Below, in pieces: positions 22,166 to 31,601 of a stretch of 64,000 nucleotides of DNA. The translations under genes were made by a program, and so were the position numbers. Positions within the stretch are counted from its first letter, which is position 1; each line of letters starts with the position of its first letter. The stretch is from Diphasiastrum complanatum. Lineage: Eukaryota; Streptophyta; Lycopodiopsida; Lycopodiales; Lycopodiaceae. The stretch spans positions 1 to 64,000 of the forward strand of contig MU831986.1 of NCBI GenBank assembly GCA_029204225.1. The letters are read 5' to 3'. The notes under the pieces are model-generated. The model had not been told where the DNA came from. It saw only the letters and a program-made list of their open reading frames with translations, and did not search any database.

Positions 22166-22177
22166 GCTCTGATACCA
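22166..22177 (-). promoter_or_regulatory. Primer-binding site (initiator tRNA-Met type)
   Basis: GCTCTGATACCA on the plus strand is TGGTATCAGAGC on the minus strand, complementary to the 3' end of plant initiator tRNA-Met. It lies one base downstream of the 5' LTR end, which fixes the orientation of the element. Confidence 0.93.
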
Positions 22178-22178
22178 C

Positions 22179-23364
22179 TATTACAAATGAAGTCAGGAAG
22201 TCTTCCTAATCCAAAGGTAGTGCCTCCAAAGGTCCTCCAAGTAACCTGCAAGTTCCAAGATGCTCCTCAACTCCAAGCTAGGATGCCTCCACCTGCAAGT
22301 AAGATCTTCAAGCCTCCATAGATCTCTCCTCCACCTGTGTCCCTAATTTTAATCACAAAGGTAGATAACAAGTGGCCTCAAGTATTCACCACCCAATCAT
22401 AGCTAGCTAGCACATGCAATCCTGCAACTTAGCTAATCTAGCACCCCTTTGCTAACTAATAACTAATCACAAGCATACCACTCAAGTTCCAAACTTTACT
22501 TATGTCCCATACCATAAGCAAGATCCAAACCCTAAGCATACTACACACAGGAAAACACTCTATACACTAGTAGCCACACTAGAGCATAAGCATAGCAAAC
22601 AAGAGAGATCTCTCTCCCTCCCAATGGGCGCCCTACTCCCCTCAAATAGATGGCAATTGACACTTTCCAAAACATTATGGAGTTCCATGCACAACCAATG
22701 AAAAAGAGAGAGGCCTAGGGGACTTAAAGAACCTTCATAGGCTTATGGAAGGTCAAGAGATTTCTTTCATAACCTATGACTCTTTGAATGCCTTTCTTGT
22801 GGGAGTTGGGAACTCAATGGACATTTTAGAAGGGTGTCCTCCTACTAGGTCCCATTGTCCAGGTTGTGCTTGTATACTTTGGTCCAAGACCAATAAAGTG
22901 ATATGGTTCAAGATTGAGGCCCAAGGTTTAGAAAATTAGCTAATACACCTATGATAATGACTTTCTAATACCTCACTAGGTTCCATATCTCCGACCAAGG
23001 CATAGACACCTACCTGCCCTTATCCAATGACACTAGTACCTTAATCTAAAGATGCATATTCTTAATTCTAAGAGTACCCCTTATCGGAGGGTAACTTGAT
23101 TCCATACCTCCGACCAAGGTATAGTCACTTGTCTGTCCTTATCCAAAGGCACCTATCCTTAATCTTAAGGGTATCCCTTATCCAAGGGTAACTTGATTCC
23201 ATACCTCCGACCAAAGTATAGTCACTTGCCCACCCTTATCCAAAGACACCTATTCTTAATCCTAAGGGTATCTGTTATTCAGGGGTAATTTACCATTTAG
23301 CCCCCAACACTATATGGACTTATAGGGGTCACTGAAGTACTGCTAGTTACATAGGTATGTAACA
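22179..23364 (-). repeat. 5' LTR of the 17.6-23.4 kb gypsy element
   Basis: The longer of the two LTRs. It keeps about 220 bp (around 22545-22800) lost from the other copy. It begins on the minus strand TGTTACATACC and ends TTTGTAATA next to the primer-binding site. It includes the three-unit array based on CCGACCAAGG (22991, 23110, 23207). Confidence 0.93.
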
Positions 23365-23369
23365 TAGTC

Positions 23370-23620
23370 ATCGGCAATCAAGGAACAACCATTTCTCTCC
23401 CAACTCTTCTTATAGGAATTAAAGAGTTCTCAATAATTTCATTTTCATCATCCAACAATTTTGTCTGCAAGGCCTCAATGCTAGGAGGCACATAAGGTGG
23501 TCCATGATGCCCAACTTTTTTCAACAAATCGCAAATAATAAGCTCGTAAGTAAGGTTGAAAGATGGCCTCCCCTTATATGCACCTTGCAACTGCAGTGCC
23601 CACCAAGTTTGATCCAAAGA
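23370..23620 (-). pseudogene. hAT transposase remnant (DUF659 type), upstream part
   Basis: An open minus frame of 79 codons contains RPSFNLTYELIICDLLKKVG and PPYVPPSIEALQTKLLDDEN. This follows the DUF659 pattern of plant hAT transposases (G.PFN.....F...L......GPGY.PPS....R..LLD.E). It ends at a stop 20 bases before the TAGTC duplication of the inserted gypsy element; its continuation is at 17000-17632. Confidence 0.68.
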
Positions 23621-24308
23621 TACTTGTCACTTTGATTCTTATATATGCCTCATGGATGTAGGAATGGATGCACCTCGAGAACAAAATGCACTTCTTGTAG
23701 AGGACAAAGATGGTGTCAAGGCACTAGTGGCATGCTTGGTTGGTCTTCTACTCACTCATGCTTTTGATGCAATAAGTGTCAACATTCCTTTTCTTCTTTC
23801 AAAATTTTGCCTGCAATGCATCATACACTTGCTCACATGTGCTTATTTGCTGCCCTGCCCACTGGATCCCAATGCATGTGTACACTCCCAAACTTTTTAT
23901 CTTTGCAATAATTGGAAACTCAATTTTTGAACCACTTGACTTCCTTTCAGTTTCTTCTTGGAGAAGAATGGAGGTCACCTTCTAAAAGTTTAGATTAGAT
24001 TGTGTGGTAACCTAAGTTCTGTCCCGTCCCAAAATTCTGTGTGCCGGGAGCGTTTCGGAATGAGGGTTCAGGAACGGTTCCGAAATTCAGCAGCATTCTG
24101 ATCCTGAACGCTACAATTTTATTTTGTTTTTGGAACCATGTGTCGGGAGTGGGAAAAACATGTGTAAAAAAATTTCAAACACATTGCAAAACATAGTAAC
24201 TACTAAGTTACAGTTGACTAATTGACAATTATAAGTACTTAGTATTGGTCTACAGACTATTACTAACTGAACAAAGTATTCAAGCTTCAACATTCTGCAT
24301 ACCAAAAG
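23621..24308. other. No supported gene
   Basis: May include the decayed N-terminal (BED-finger) part of the hAT gene on the minus strand, but I could not make out the cysteine/histidine pattern. The segment around 24020-24110 (CCGGGAGCG, GGAACGGTTCCGAA) is unlike its AT-rich surroundings. Confidence 0.3.
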
Positions 24309-25310
24309 TTAACAATTGACCAATGGCAATGTTGGAGTCAATACGACAGAGGAAGCATCACCAAAACGTTGACAACAATTAGCAATGCTCGAGAGAAGGG
24401 AGACAACAATTTTAACTCTCGACATAGAGCACTGCTTGGCTTGGCCAACGTAGCAAAAAAAGACCACACTGGCATCGAGCTTGGATTGAAAGCAAGAGGG
24501 GGAGTCCAAAAGGCTAGACAAATTGGAGAGAACGGGCAAAGATAAGAGAAGGGAGGAGTTCATGATATAGGGGGATACAAAGGCAACTACTAGCAATTGC
24601 AGGAATTGATACCTAAACAACATGTGGCATATGGTCAAAAAGAACGGTGAAGTGTGAGTTTCGGCACGCAAAAGGCATAGTTAGGAGCTAGCCTTGGAAA
24701 CATAAAAACTTTGAAGCAGAAAGAAGATCCAAGACAATAGTAAGACCAAGAGTGGTGAGGAAAGTCTTGCAGAATGTCATGAGCATCTTGGAAGGAGTGG
24801 GAAAGTTGAAACAACGACAAGGAGGACAACTCTGCATGGGAAATGGAGTGAGGACCATGTTTAAGATTAAGATACATATTAAAATCACCGACCACATTAA
24901 GATGATCATCTTGAATAGGAGGGAGGTTTAGTAAAAAATCTATAAGACCAAAAGAAGTTCAAGGAGCATACAAGCTTAAAAGGGAGAAGGTAGGGCCCAG
25001 CTTACGCAATTGGAGGAGAACCCATTTATCAACCGGATCTGCTTGGCTAGAAAGAACTTGCCAATCACGTGAAACAAGAGTGAGGACACCACCTTGAGTA
25101 CTTTGTGCAAGGGAAACCGCATAGTGGTAGGAAGCATCAAACTTTTTAAAAAGAAAATGTTGATTGAAGCTCCAAAGTTTAGTCTCGTAGAGAGCAACCA
25201 CCACATTGCGCTTGGAAAAAGTCAACAAAATTTACGCCAAATAGCCACACTTGATTGGAGCATTAAGCCCTCTTACATTCCAAGTGTACATATTCATGAG
25301 GAAACAACAA
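24309..25310 (-). pseudogene. L1-type LINE: endonuclease domain and start of ORF2
   Basis: From about 25305 leftwards the minus strand reads MNMYTWNVRGLNAPIKCGYL, a stop, then VVALYETKLW, YHYAVSLAQSTQGGVLTLVS, LLSLYAP and VVGDFNMYLN. This is the apurinic endonuclease that opens ORF2 of plant L1 LINEs (N.rG......, ..lqEtk, ..G..gG....., GDfN). The last stretch (24309-24671) has KQCSMSRVKIVVSLLSSIAN, the region before RT. RT itself is absent. Several stops and shifts are present. Confidence 0.82.
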
Positions 25311-25384
25311 GAAGAAGGAGGTCTTTATGAACAACAACGGTTGCAAGAAGAAGAACAAATTTGTTGATAGGACTAGCCATTGGC

Positions 25385-25680
25385 TTAGAGCGAAGACCTC
25401 GTATGAGGGAGAAAGACTTTAGCAATGCGTTTCTTAGCCTTTAAGGAAGGAGAAGTAGGCAAGAAAGAGGAACCAGCCATCCCATTGCGAGGGCCGCTAT
25501 GAGATATGATTGAAGGTTGAAGCTGACCATTCGCAATCACTTGTTGAAAAGACAAAGGTGGCTGATCACCAAGAATTATGTCATCAGAATGCTTTTCTAC
25601 CAAAGGGGGCATGTCATCCTCAGAAGGATAATTTGCCAAAGCGTCGATAAGGGCAACAATGAATCCCCACACAAAATTGG
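25385..25680 (-). pseudogene. LINE ORF1 C-terminal remnant
   Basis: A minus frame of 95 codons, acidic then basic, ends KAKKRIAKVFLPHTRSSL about 75 bases before the ORF2 start. Position and composition fit the end of a LINE ORF1. No zinc knuckle is visible. Confidence 0.45.
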
Positions 25681-25899
25681 AGAGGGCAGAATGGAAGTAG
25701 AGGAGAGCGGCAAGTCCAAGTCCCTAAAAGCATCCTCTTATATGGTGACACAAGCGAAAAAGAACCTTAGGATGATTATGATGCTCCAAAGGCGAAACAT
25801 AAAGTACTTTTGGAAGTCTGTTGATTTCTCTGTCATAATACATATTCCTACATGTATACAACTTGATAACTTTTGTATATAACCATTTTCAGGTCCATA

Positions 25900-26420
25900 A
25901 TTTGATAAATAGAATATCATTTACTATCGTGCATTCTAGCTCCATGAACTCAAGTTTGATCATCGCGATTTTACTAGAAACAATTTCTAAAATTGTTCCA
26001 ATCTCAATATAGTTTCTGTCATGGCCATATTCGGCTAAGGACCTAGAATAGTCCTAATATGGTAGACCGGCCCTCCGATATTCAAGATTGTTGGTCACGC
26101 CATGATTTAATTCCATGTCAAGGCCAGTTTGTGACTAATAACCTTGAGAGGACCCAGACACTCTAATTGAGACATGTGGAGTATTGCATGTTTGTGTGAC
26201 GGATATAGGCAAGAGGACTGCATGAAGAGATGTAACTTATTTATAGTTGACCTGCATGGGAATTGCATGGTTATATGCACATGACTCTACTCTTTATATA
26301 TGAGGTAGGGATTCTTCCGTCGACATATTGGGTTTAGGTTACCAGTTTCTCTCATTCTCCTCTTGCTTCACAGGGCATGGCTTGGGAGCTAGATCTAGGT
26401 TTGATCTAAGATCGGTTGGG
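25900..26420. other. Non-coding; LTR- or promoter-like stretch
   Basis: No coding potential. TTTATATATGAGG near 26294-26306 could be a TATA box, and the segment interrupts what may be a LINE ORF1. I cannot assign it to an element. Confidence 0.25.
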
Positions 26421-26663
26421 TGGTTTGGCTCCATAGTCTCTTCTATTGTGTTCTCTTATCCTCATTTTAGGACCCCTACATAGATGGTAATGATGGGCTC
26501 TTTTGTTCGGGGCGTGAGGCAGAGATACGATGAGGTGTTGCAAATCCTGAGACCATAGATGGCGACTTGATCCTTGGGGTGGATCATAGAGTTGAGTTAG
26601 GTTAGGAAAGTGCAAGGCAGCAAAAGAGGATCAGGTGTGGATTTGGCACAGTAAGATTCTGCA

Positions 26664-26852
26664 TTAGACGCAGCTACGTAGTGTAAGTAGTGAACGATGA
26701 TCATCCTCTTCTGCAGTTTGGTGGGTAACATGCACAGTGAGATAGCGGGTCAATTGGGATTGGGATAGTGTACTTCTATTGACAAATCTTCCATCGGATG
26801 ATGATGGCCGCAGCGGCAGTGAGGGTAGAGCAGGAAACTCAGACGAGGCCAT
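26664..26852 (-). pseudogene. Possible LINE ORF1 start
   Basis: A 62-codon minus frame begins MASSEFPALPSLPLRPSSSD, which resembles the start of plant LINE gag-like ORF1 proteins (M..EFP.L). It is in the same orientation as the LINE pieces to its left and would be upstream. No further domain can be read. Confidence 0.3.
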
Positions 26853-27152
26853 CCCTTACAGTCCGATGCGGATAGCAACAGGAAGATTTGAGGCTAAGCT
26901 GTCCTAATTACTTGGCAGGGCGTATTCCATGCGCTTGCACAAACAATGACGATGAAAATGAGAATGAGGGAGGCAGAAAAAGGATCAAATCCTCTGCCCG
27001 GTGCCAGGATTCTAAACCTAACTTGCTAAGCATAACTTGTGAGTGGGACTTCTTGTTGGAGTTATTTTCCTCTACATAGTGGCGTGTGGTGGTTGATCAA
27101 TCCATTTCGTTATTATTTTACAATCCGAGATGGCAAATGGGGCTGTCAGACT

Positions 27153-27390
27153 CCTGGATGACTCCTGAATGGCTAATTTGGAGGAAGCCATGCGTCTGGC
27201 AGACGATGTGGCTGGCCGCGTTAACGAGTGCAATGCAATGATGGCATCCAAGGCAGATTTGTCCAGAATTGTGTCAGTCGCACGCCGTAAAATCACCATG
27301 ATGACAACCAAGGTTGACCGCCTTGAATCACTTTTGCCAAATTCTCTAGCGAAATCTCAAAGGAACGTATTACGTCAATTTTTTTTTCAT
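27153..27390 (+). pseudogene. SYP5-type Qc-SNARE (syntaxin of plants 51/52) N-terminal fragment
   Basis: The plus strand reads DSWM.., then after one frameshift NLEEAMRLADDVAGRVNECN and VARRKITMMTTKVDRLESLL. Plant SYP51/52 proteins begin S.DSW..EYNEA..L..DI...I.ER and continue S.IRRKIT.LGTKLD.L.SLL, the same order and spacing. They are SNAREs of post-Golgi and vacuolar membranes. The remainder (SNARE helix and membrane anchor) was not found in the following 3 kb. It may be exon 1 of a disrupted gene or a truncated copy. GTATTA at 27368 could be a splice donor. Confidence 0.6.
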
Positions 27391-28656
27391 CACTTGATTT
27401 TGTATGTGTCAGTTTTGTCTACTGAAAGGAAAACGCAATCTGATTTTGCAGAAACGTTTCCAAAGAATCAGTAATGATTTTGGCACTGATTTTGCGTTTT
27501 TCAAAGAATCAGTAATGTGTCAGTTTTGGAAAACGCAATCTGATTTTAGATGGAATATAAGTAAACGATCAAAGGCCCCACTCACACCCACATCCTACAC
27601 ACACACACACACACAGATTGCGTTGGTTTGGATCTAATTTTGGTCAGCGTTTACTAGCCTTCAACAACTATCGTGTCGGCGAATTGGTGATGGATCTCTG
27701 AATATTCTGAGGTAATTTTTCGTTTGTGTTGCCAAATATTATCGTAGAATATGACGGAGGTGTCTTTGATATGTATTATCGTGATGCGCATAATGCTCTG
27801 TGTTTTGCAAATAGCATATATAATATGACAGCGAGGTATTTTTGATATCTAATATGGTGATAGCTCTGGTTTTGTGTGTTTTGCAAATGAATATGGTTTG
27901 TCGCTTTGTTGCAAGATACAATAGGGTTCGTTTCCGTAGCATTTCGGCTTGGCTTCTGCGTACCTGCTGAAGGGGATTTGGCTTTGGGCTTGGGTCCTGC
28001 GTACCTGCTGAAAGGAGATTTTGGCTCTCAGCTTGGCTTCTGCATGTCTGCTCGAGTGTTTTGCCATCGTGAGGCCGGTGATAGGCGGTGCTCTTGCTTT
28101 CTTCATGCTTCATGGCGCTGCACAGGTGGTAGATCTGCGGAGCTTCCACGTTTTGTATTTTGTCAATGAGGTTGTTGGATAAAAAGGCTTGAAGTATCGA
28201 AGGCTATCAACAGTGCTTGAGGCTGTTGTTGATGGCAGGTCGTGCTTGAAGGATCGACTTAAGTAGTTTGTCGCTGCGTAGAGGACTTTGTCAGGAATTA
28301 GCATTGGCGACACTACTATTTAGCGAAACATTAGTGATTCTTTGGAAAACGCGTGGGAATATGCATAGAAAAGTTAGACTTAGACATCAACTTGAACAGG
28401 TCTTTTTCTTAAGAGGCGTTTATATGGAAATAAGTTGCAACTTCTATCTCTTAAGGCACCGTCGATAAGAATCAGTTGCTCTTTTTGGAGCTTTCCATCT
28501 AGAAATTGGTTAGGATTTCGGTTTCATTTTTAAGAAGTTGCAAAAGATGTTCTGGAGGCTTTTATGCACGTCAAGGTCGTGCTGTTCGCTTTAGGACTTC
28601 GTACTCTTTCGTAAACAGGCCAAAACTAAATGTGAAAGAGTCAAGATACTTCTCGG
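27391..28656. other. No supported gene
   Basis: Contains a duplicated phrase (GGAAAACGCAATCTGATTTT at 27428 and 27530), an (AC)n run at 27599-27617 and no recognisable exon. The downstream exons of the SYP5-like fragment would be expected here but are not seen. Confidence 0.35.
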
Positions 28657-28911
28657 TTTCAAAGGTGCCAATGTGTTTGATGGGGCATAGGCTACAGAAT
28701 AACTATTCCATATGGACGCTTGCACAAGATATGGTTTCAAAGGTGCCAATGTGTTTGATGGGGCATAGGCTACAGAATAACTATTCCATATGGACGCTTG
28801 CACAAAGTATCTTGTAGAGTACGTTAACAAATTGATGGGGCATAGGCTACAGAATAACTATTCCATATGGACACTTGCACAAAGTATCTTGTAGAGTACG
28901 TTAACAAATAT
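28657..28911. repeat. Compound minisatellite, period 78 then 76 bp
   Basis: GGGGCATAGGCTACAGAATA recurs at 28683, 28761 and 28837. Copies 1 and 2 share the left context (GGTTTCAAAGGTGCCAATG) with a 78-bp period. Copies 2 and 3 share the right context (CAAAGTATCTTGTAGAGTAC) with a 76-bp period. So two overlapping tandem duplications in different registers are joined. Confidence 0.95.
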
Positions 28912-29362
28912 AGATGAAACGCGTGTGAGAACACCTTAGGTTTGTGGTGGCAATGACTGCCATACTTGTGGAACATTGCAAATGTTGCATTGCTTATGGT
29001 GGCATTTAGATGAGGACTAAGCAAAGCTGCTTTTGATTTTTTTTTTAATTTTTGTCTCAACCATTATCAAATTTCCTGTAACTTTAAATTCTTTGAAATA
29101 CACATAGAGGGACTCAAACCCTCACTCTTTTGATATAAGTGTCACTTTCACATTAATCTCTCTCACCCGCTGCCCGCCGACACTATTGCTTTCCCAATTT
29201 ATGTTTTTCTCCAATTTCCATTGTGGCGGAAACCCTCCATCATCAGCTGAATTGGAAGCAACCTCCAAGAATAGCTTTTATCTGAGTAGACATGAACGTC
29301 AATACCATGTCTTCAATATCTTGATGTGTGTCTACGATGAGGCTCTTCCATGTCATATACAT

Positions 29363-29367
<5 letters not shown>

Positions 29368-29444
<77 letters not shown>
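29368..29444. repeat. (CT)n microsatellite
   Basis: About 77 uninterrupted bases of CT. It makes long artificial Leu-Ser or Glu-Arg frames on both strands, which I do not count as genes. Confidence 0.97.
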
Positions 29445-29447
<3 letters not shown>

Positions 29448-29880
29448 AACCTCTTGTTTACGGTATTATAATCTCATGGTAGCCCTGCACCTAATCATGG
29501 CCACATTGGACTTTGGCCCGTCATTCGACTTTGGTCCACATTTGACATCGGACCTCCTTCCGTTCCCGACGGACCCCACACTCCACTAAACCCTGTGATC
29601 CTCCCCTCCACAATCCATCCAAAACACCCCCCACCAAAGGATCGACGAACTAATTTTGGCCGCATCTATATGTCCCCCTTTGGCGAGCACACCCCCGTCA
29701 ACGACCATCGGCTTTCTTACTAAACCATCGGCCGCCATCCTAATCATCGGCCGTCACCCAGATCGTCCGCCCTCGCCCGTCAACGACGGACACACTTTGC
29801 TAGTCTATTCTAGAAAGATAAAAAAATGTCTCTTCTTTGGATTGATGGTTGATAAATCCACATAAATTTCTGACAAGAAG
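29445..29880. other. GC-rich, simple-sequence-like stretch without gene
   Basis: Between 29490 and 29810 the DNA is clearly richer in C and G than its surroundings and repeats short words (GACTTTGG, CATCGGCC, GTCAACGAC). No recognised protein. Confidence 0.35.
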
Positions 29881-29999
29881 TCATCAGTAATATATCATTG
29901 ACACCTATAATCCTATAACATCTTATAAGTGTCTTATTTTCTTAAAAAGTGAAAATGTTGAAGCAAATTTTGATGCAATCATAAGAGTTGTTCATGCCC

Positions 30000-30440
30000 C
30001 AAATCTAGACATTATGAAGTTTGTGAAATTTTGGATCTAATAGAGCTAGAGTCATGTTAAGGTCCGTGACAGGAGTTGCCACTAGGTTGAAAAACATTTG
30101 CCCTTTCTTTTCAAATATTCATTGCATTACTAATAGGTGCAATCTTGCATGATCGGGTAAAAAATCTAAATTACAGTTTTCAAAATTATTTGATGCTCTA
30201 GTTAATGCCATAGTTGCTTTCTTTGCCCATAGTTGTAAGAGGCACTCACTTTTATGCTCATTACAAGAATAAGATTTTAAAGTTGACTAAGATTAGCATG
30301 ATTAAATGGTTAAGTCATCATGGTGCCATAAATAGTATTTATGATGTTTTGCAACTAGTAATTCATGCCATAAAAAATAAATTCAACAAACTTTCAAAAG
30401 AAAAAAAAACGCTTGCAAAAAAATGTTATTTTATTCGATG
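30000..30440 (+). pseudogene. hAT-like transposase remnant (DUF4371 / ZNF862-like)
   Basis: With frameshifts the plus strand reads GVATRLKNICPFFSNIHCIT, NRCNLA, FDALVNAIVAFFAHSCKR, then LTKISMIKWLSHHGAINSIY. This is the order of DUF4371/hAT C-dimer proteins (G...RLK...P.....HC..HR.NLA, ...V......F..S.KR......, T.WLSR..A......). Stops interrupt it and the C-terminal dimerisation part is missing. Confidence 0.65.
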
Positions 30441-30828
30441 AAGATGATGTCCAAGATAAAAACGAAAGTGAATTAGAAGCACATTTGTCATTTACAAGCA
30501 AATCTAAAAAGATAACCTGACTACACTACATGTTCCACTCACTGCTCAAGCTCAACCATTGGTTGCACGGATTGGGAGCCCCTTGCAAGCCTCCCTTGTT
30601 CTTATTCATATCGATCTGCCTATCGTGCCTTCGTCTTGTTTGGCCTCTACACAACCTGCGCTTATGGGGGTCGAGAATCCTATTGAGGACGGCTCTCCCC
30701 TCCTTTTCTCGTGCTATAGTTGACAGCTTGTCGAAACAATTTCAAGATAGAGATTATTTAAGTTGTTTCAAGACACTATCTCCTACCAACATACCAAAAT
30801 GTATGAGAGAAATGAAAGACTATAGGTA

Positions 30829-31130
30829 TCAAAAAATAAAGTGTCTTGGTAGATCAACTAACTCCCACGTATTATGCCTCTGGATGGACTCCATCTCCTC
30901 TTCCATTGTCCTTTGCCACTCTTTGTGATCCTTTGCCTCATCAAAGGTTGATGGCTCTCGACACTTCAATATGTCACTCATTAGGGCATAGTTCACATGA
31001 TAGCGATCGGGAGGCTTCCTTTCACGCATTGATCTTTTCACTTCTTCTTGTGTGCTAGATCTTGGTTGGTTTAGCTTTGCGTCCTTCACGATCTTTTCAT
31101 ACCATTTTGGTATCTTAGATTTAGACCCCT
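30829..31130 (-). pseudogene. Copia pol fragment (start of reverse transcriptase)
   Basis: An open minus frame of 86 codons has RSMRERKPPDRYHVNYALMS and EPSTFDEAKDHKEWQRTMEE, ESIQRHNTWELVDLP. This is the region between copia integrase and RT (R.R...P.RY...., EP..F.EA....W..AM..E...L..N.TWELV.LP). It is cut off at both sides, at the right by the chromovirus. Confidence 0.88.
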
Positions 31131-31149
31131 ATTTTATGTCTTTCAGATT

Positions 31150-31600
31150 TGTCGCAGCGTTTTGCTGTTGAGACTGATGCTAGTTCCACAGGATTAGGTG
31201 CTTTGTTATGTTAGCATCAGTGTGTTATTGCATATGAATCCCGTCGTCTTCGTTCGTATGAGCAGCACTATTCCACTCATGAAAAAGAGTTGCTTGCTGT
31301 CATTTTTGCTTTGAAGAAGTGGCGTCATTATCTGTATCGTGTTCCGTTTGATGTTTTTACTGATCACCAGTCACTTCGTTATTTGTATATATAAAAGGAT
31401 CTTAGTGATCGTCAGTACCGTTGGCTTCAGTTTTTACAGTCCTTTCATTTTGATATTCATTATAAGCCTGGTAAAAGTAACGCTGCTACTGATGCTCTGT
31501 CTCGTTTACCTGCTCTTACTTACAGTCTCGTTACGTCTCCCCACTCTTGGTATGATGATCTTCCTCAGGCTTATGCCACATGTCCAGACTTTCGTGATGT
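31150..31600 (+). pseudogene. Chromovirus RNase H
   Basis: Motifs ETDASSTGLGALL, YSTHEKELLAVIFALKKWRH, FDVFTDHQSLRYL and HYKPGKSNAATDALSRLPAL are in order. Two nonsense codons (TAG near 31216 and TAA near 31395) interrupt the domain. After the second, the same frame stays open into the integrase. Confidence 0.88.
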
Positions 31601-31601
31601 T

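Larger units (their letters stand above)
17633..23364 (-). mobile_element. Gypsy LTR element with both LTRs and target duplication, minus strand, pol deleted
   Basis: Two LTRs in direct orientation (17633-18593 and 22179-23364) are flanked by the 5-bp duplication TAGTC (17628-17632 and 23365-23369). Read on the minus strand, the LTR runs TGTTACATAC...TTGTAATA, the primer-binding site TGGTATCAGAGC lies one base inside the right LTR (22166-22177), and an AGGGAGAAGAAA purine tract abuts the left LTR. Only gag (about 20400-20990) and the very end of integrase (18826-19012) remain between them. It split a hAT transposase gene. Confidence 0.93.

Noticed and set aside
24111-24305. Short minus-strand frame with hydrophobic segments
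   Set aside because: Looks like chance in T-rich DNA, outside the LINE domains.
29105-29200. tRNA-like or SINE-like B box on the minus strand (GAGGGTTTGAGTCCCTC, a perfect T-arm shape)
   Set aside because: No convincing A box, anticodon arm or acceptor stem could be built, so neither a tRNA nor a SINE is supported.
29186-29589. Frames with long Leu-Ser or Glu-Arg runs
   Set aside because: They are produced by the (CT)n tract, with no recognisable protein around it.
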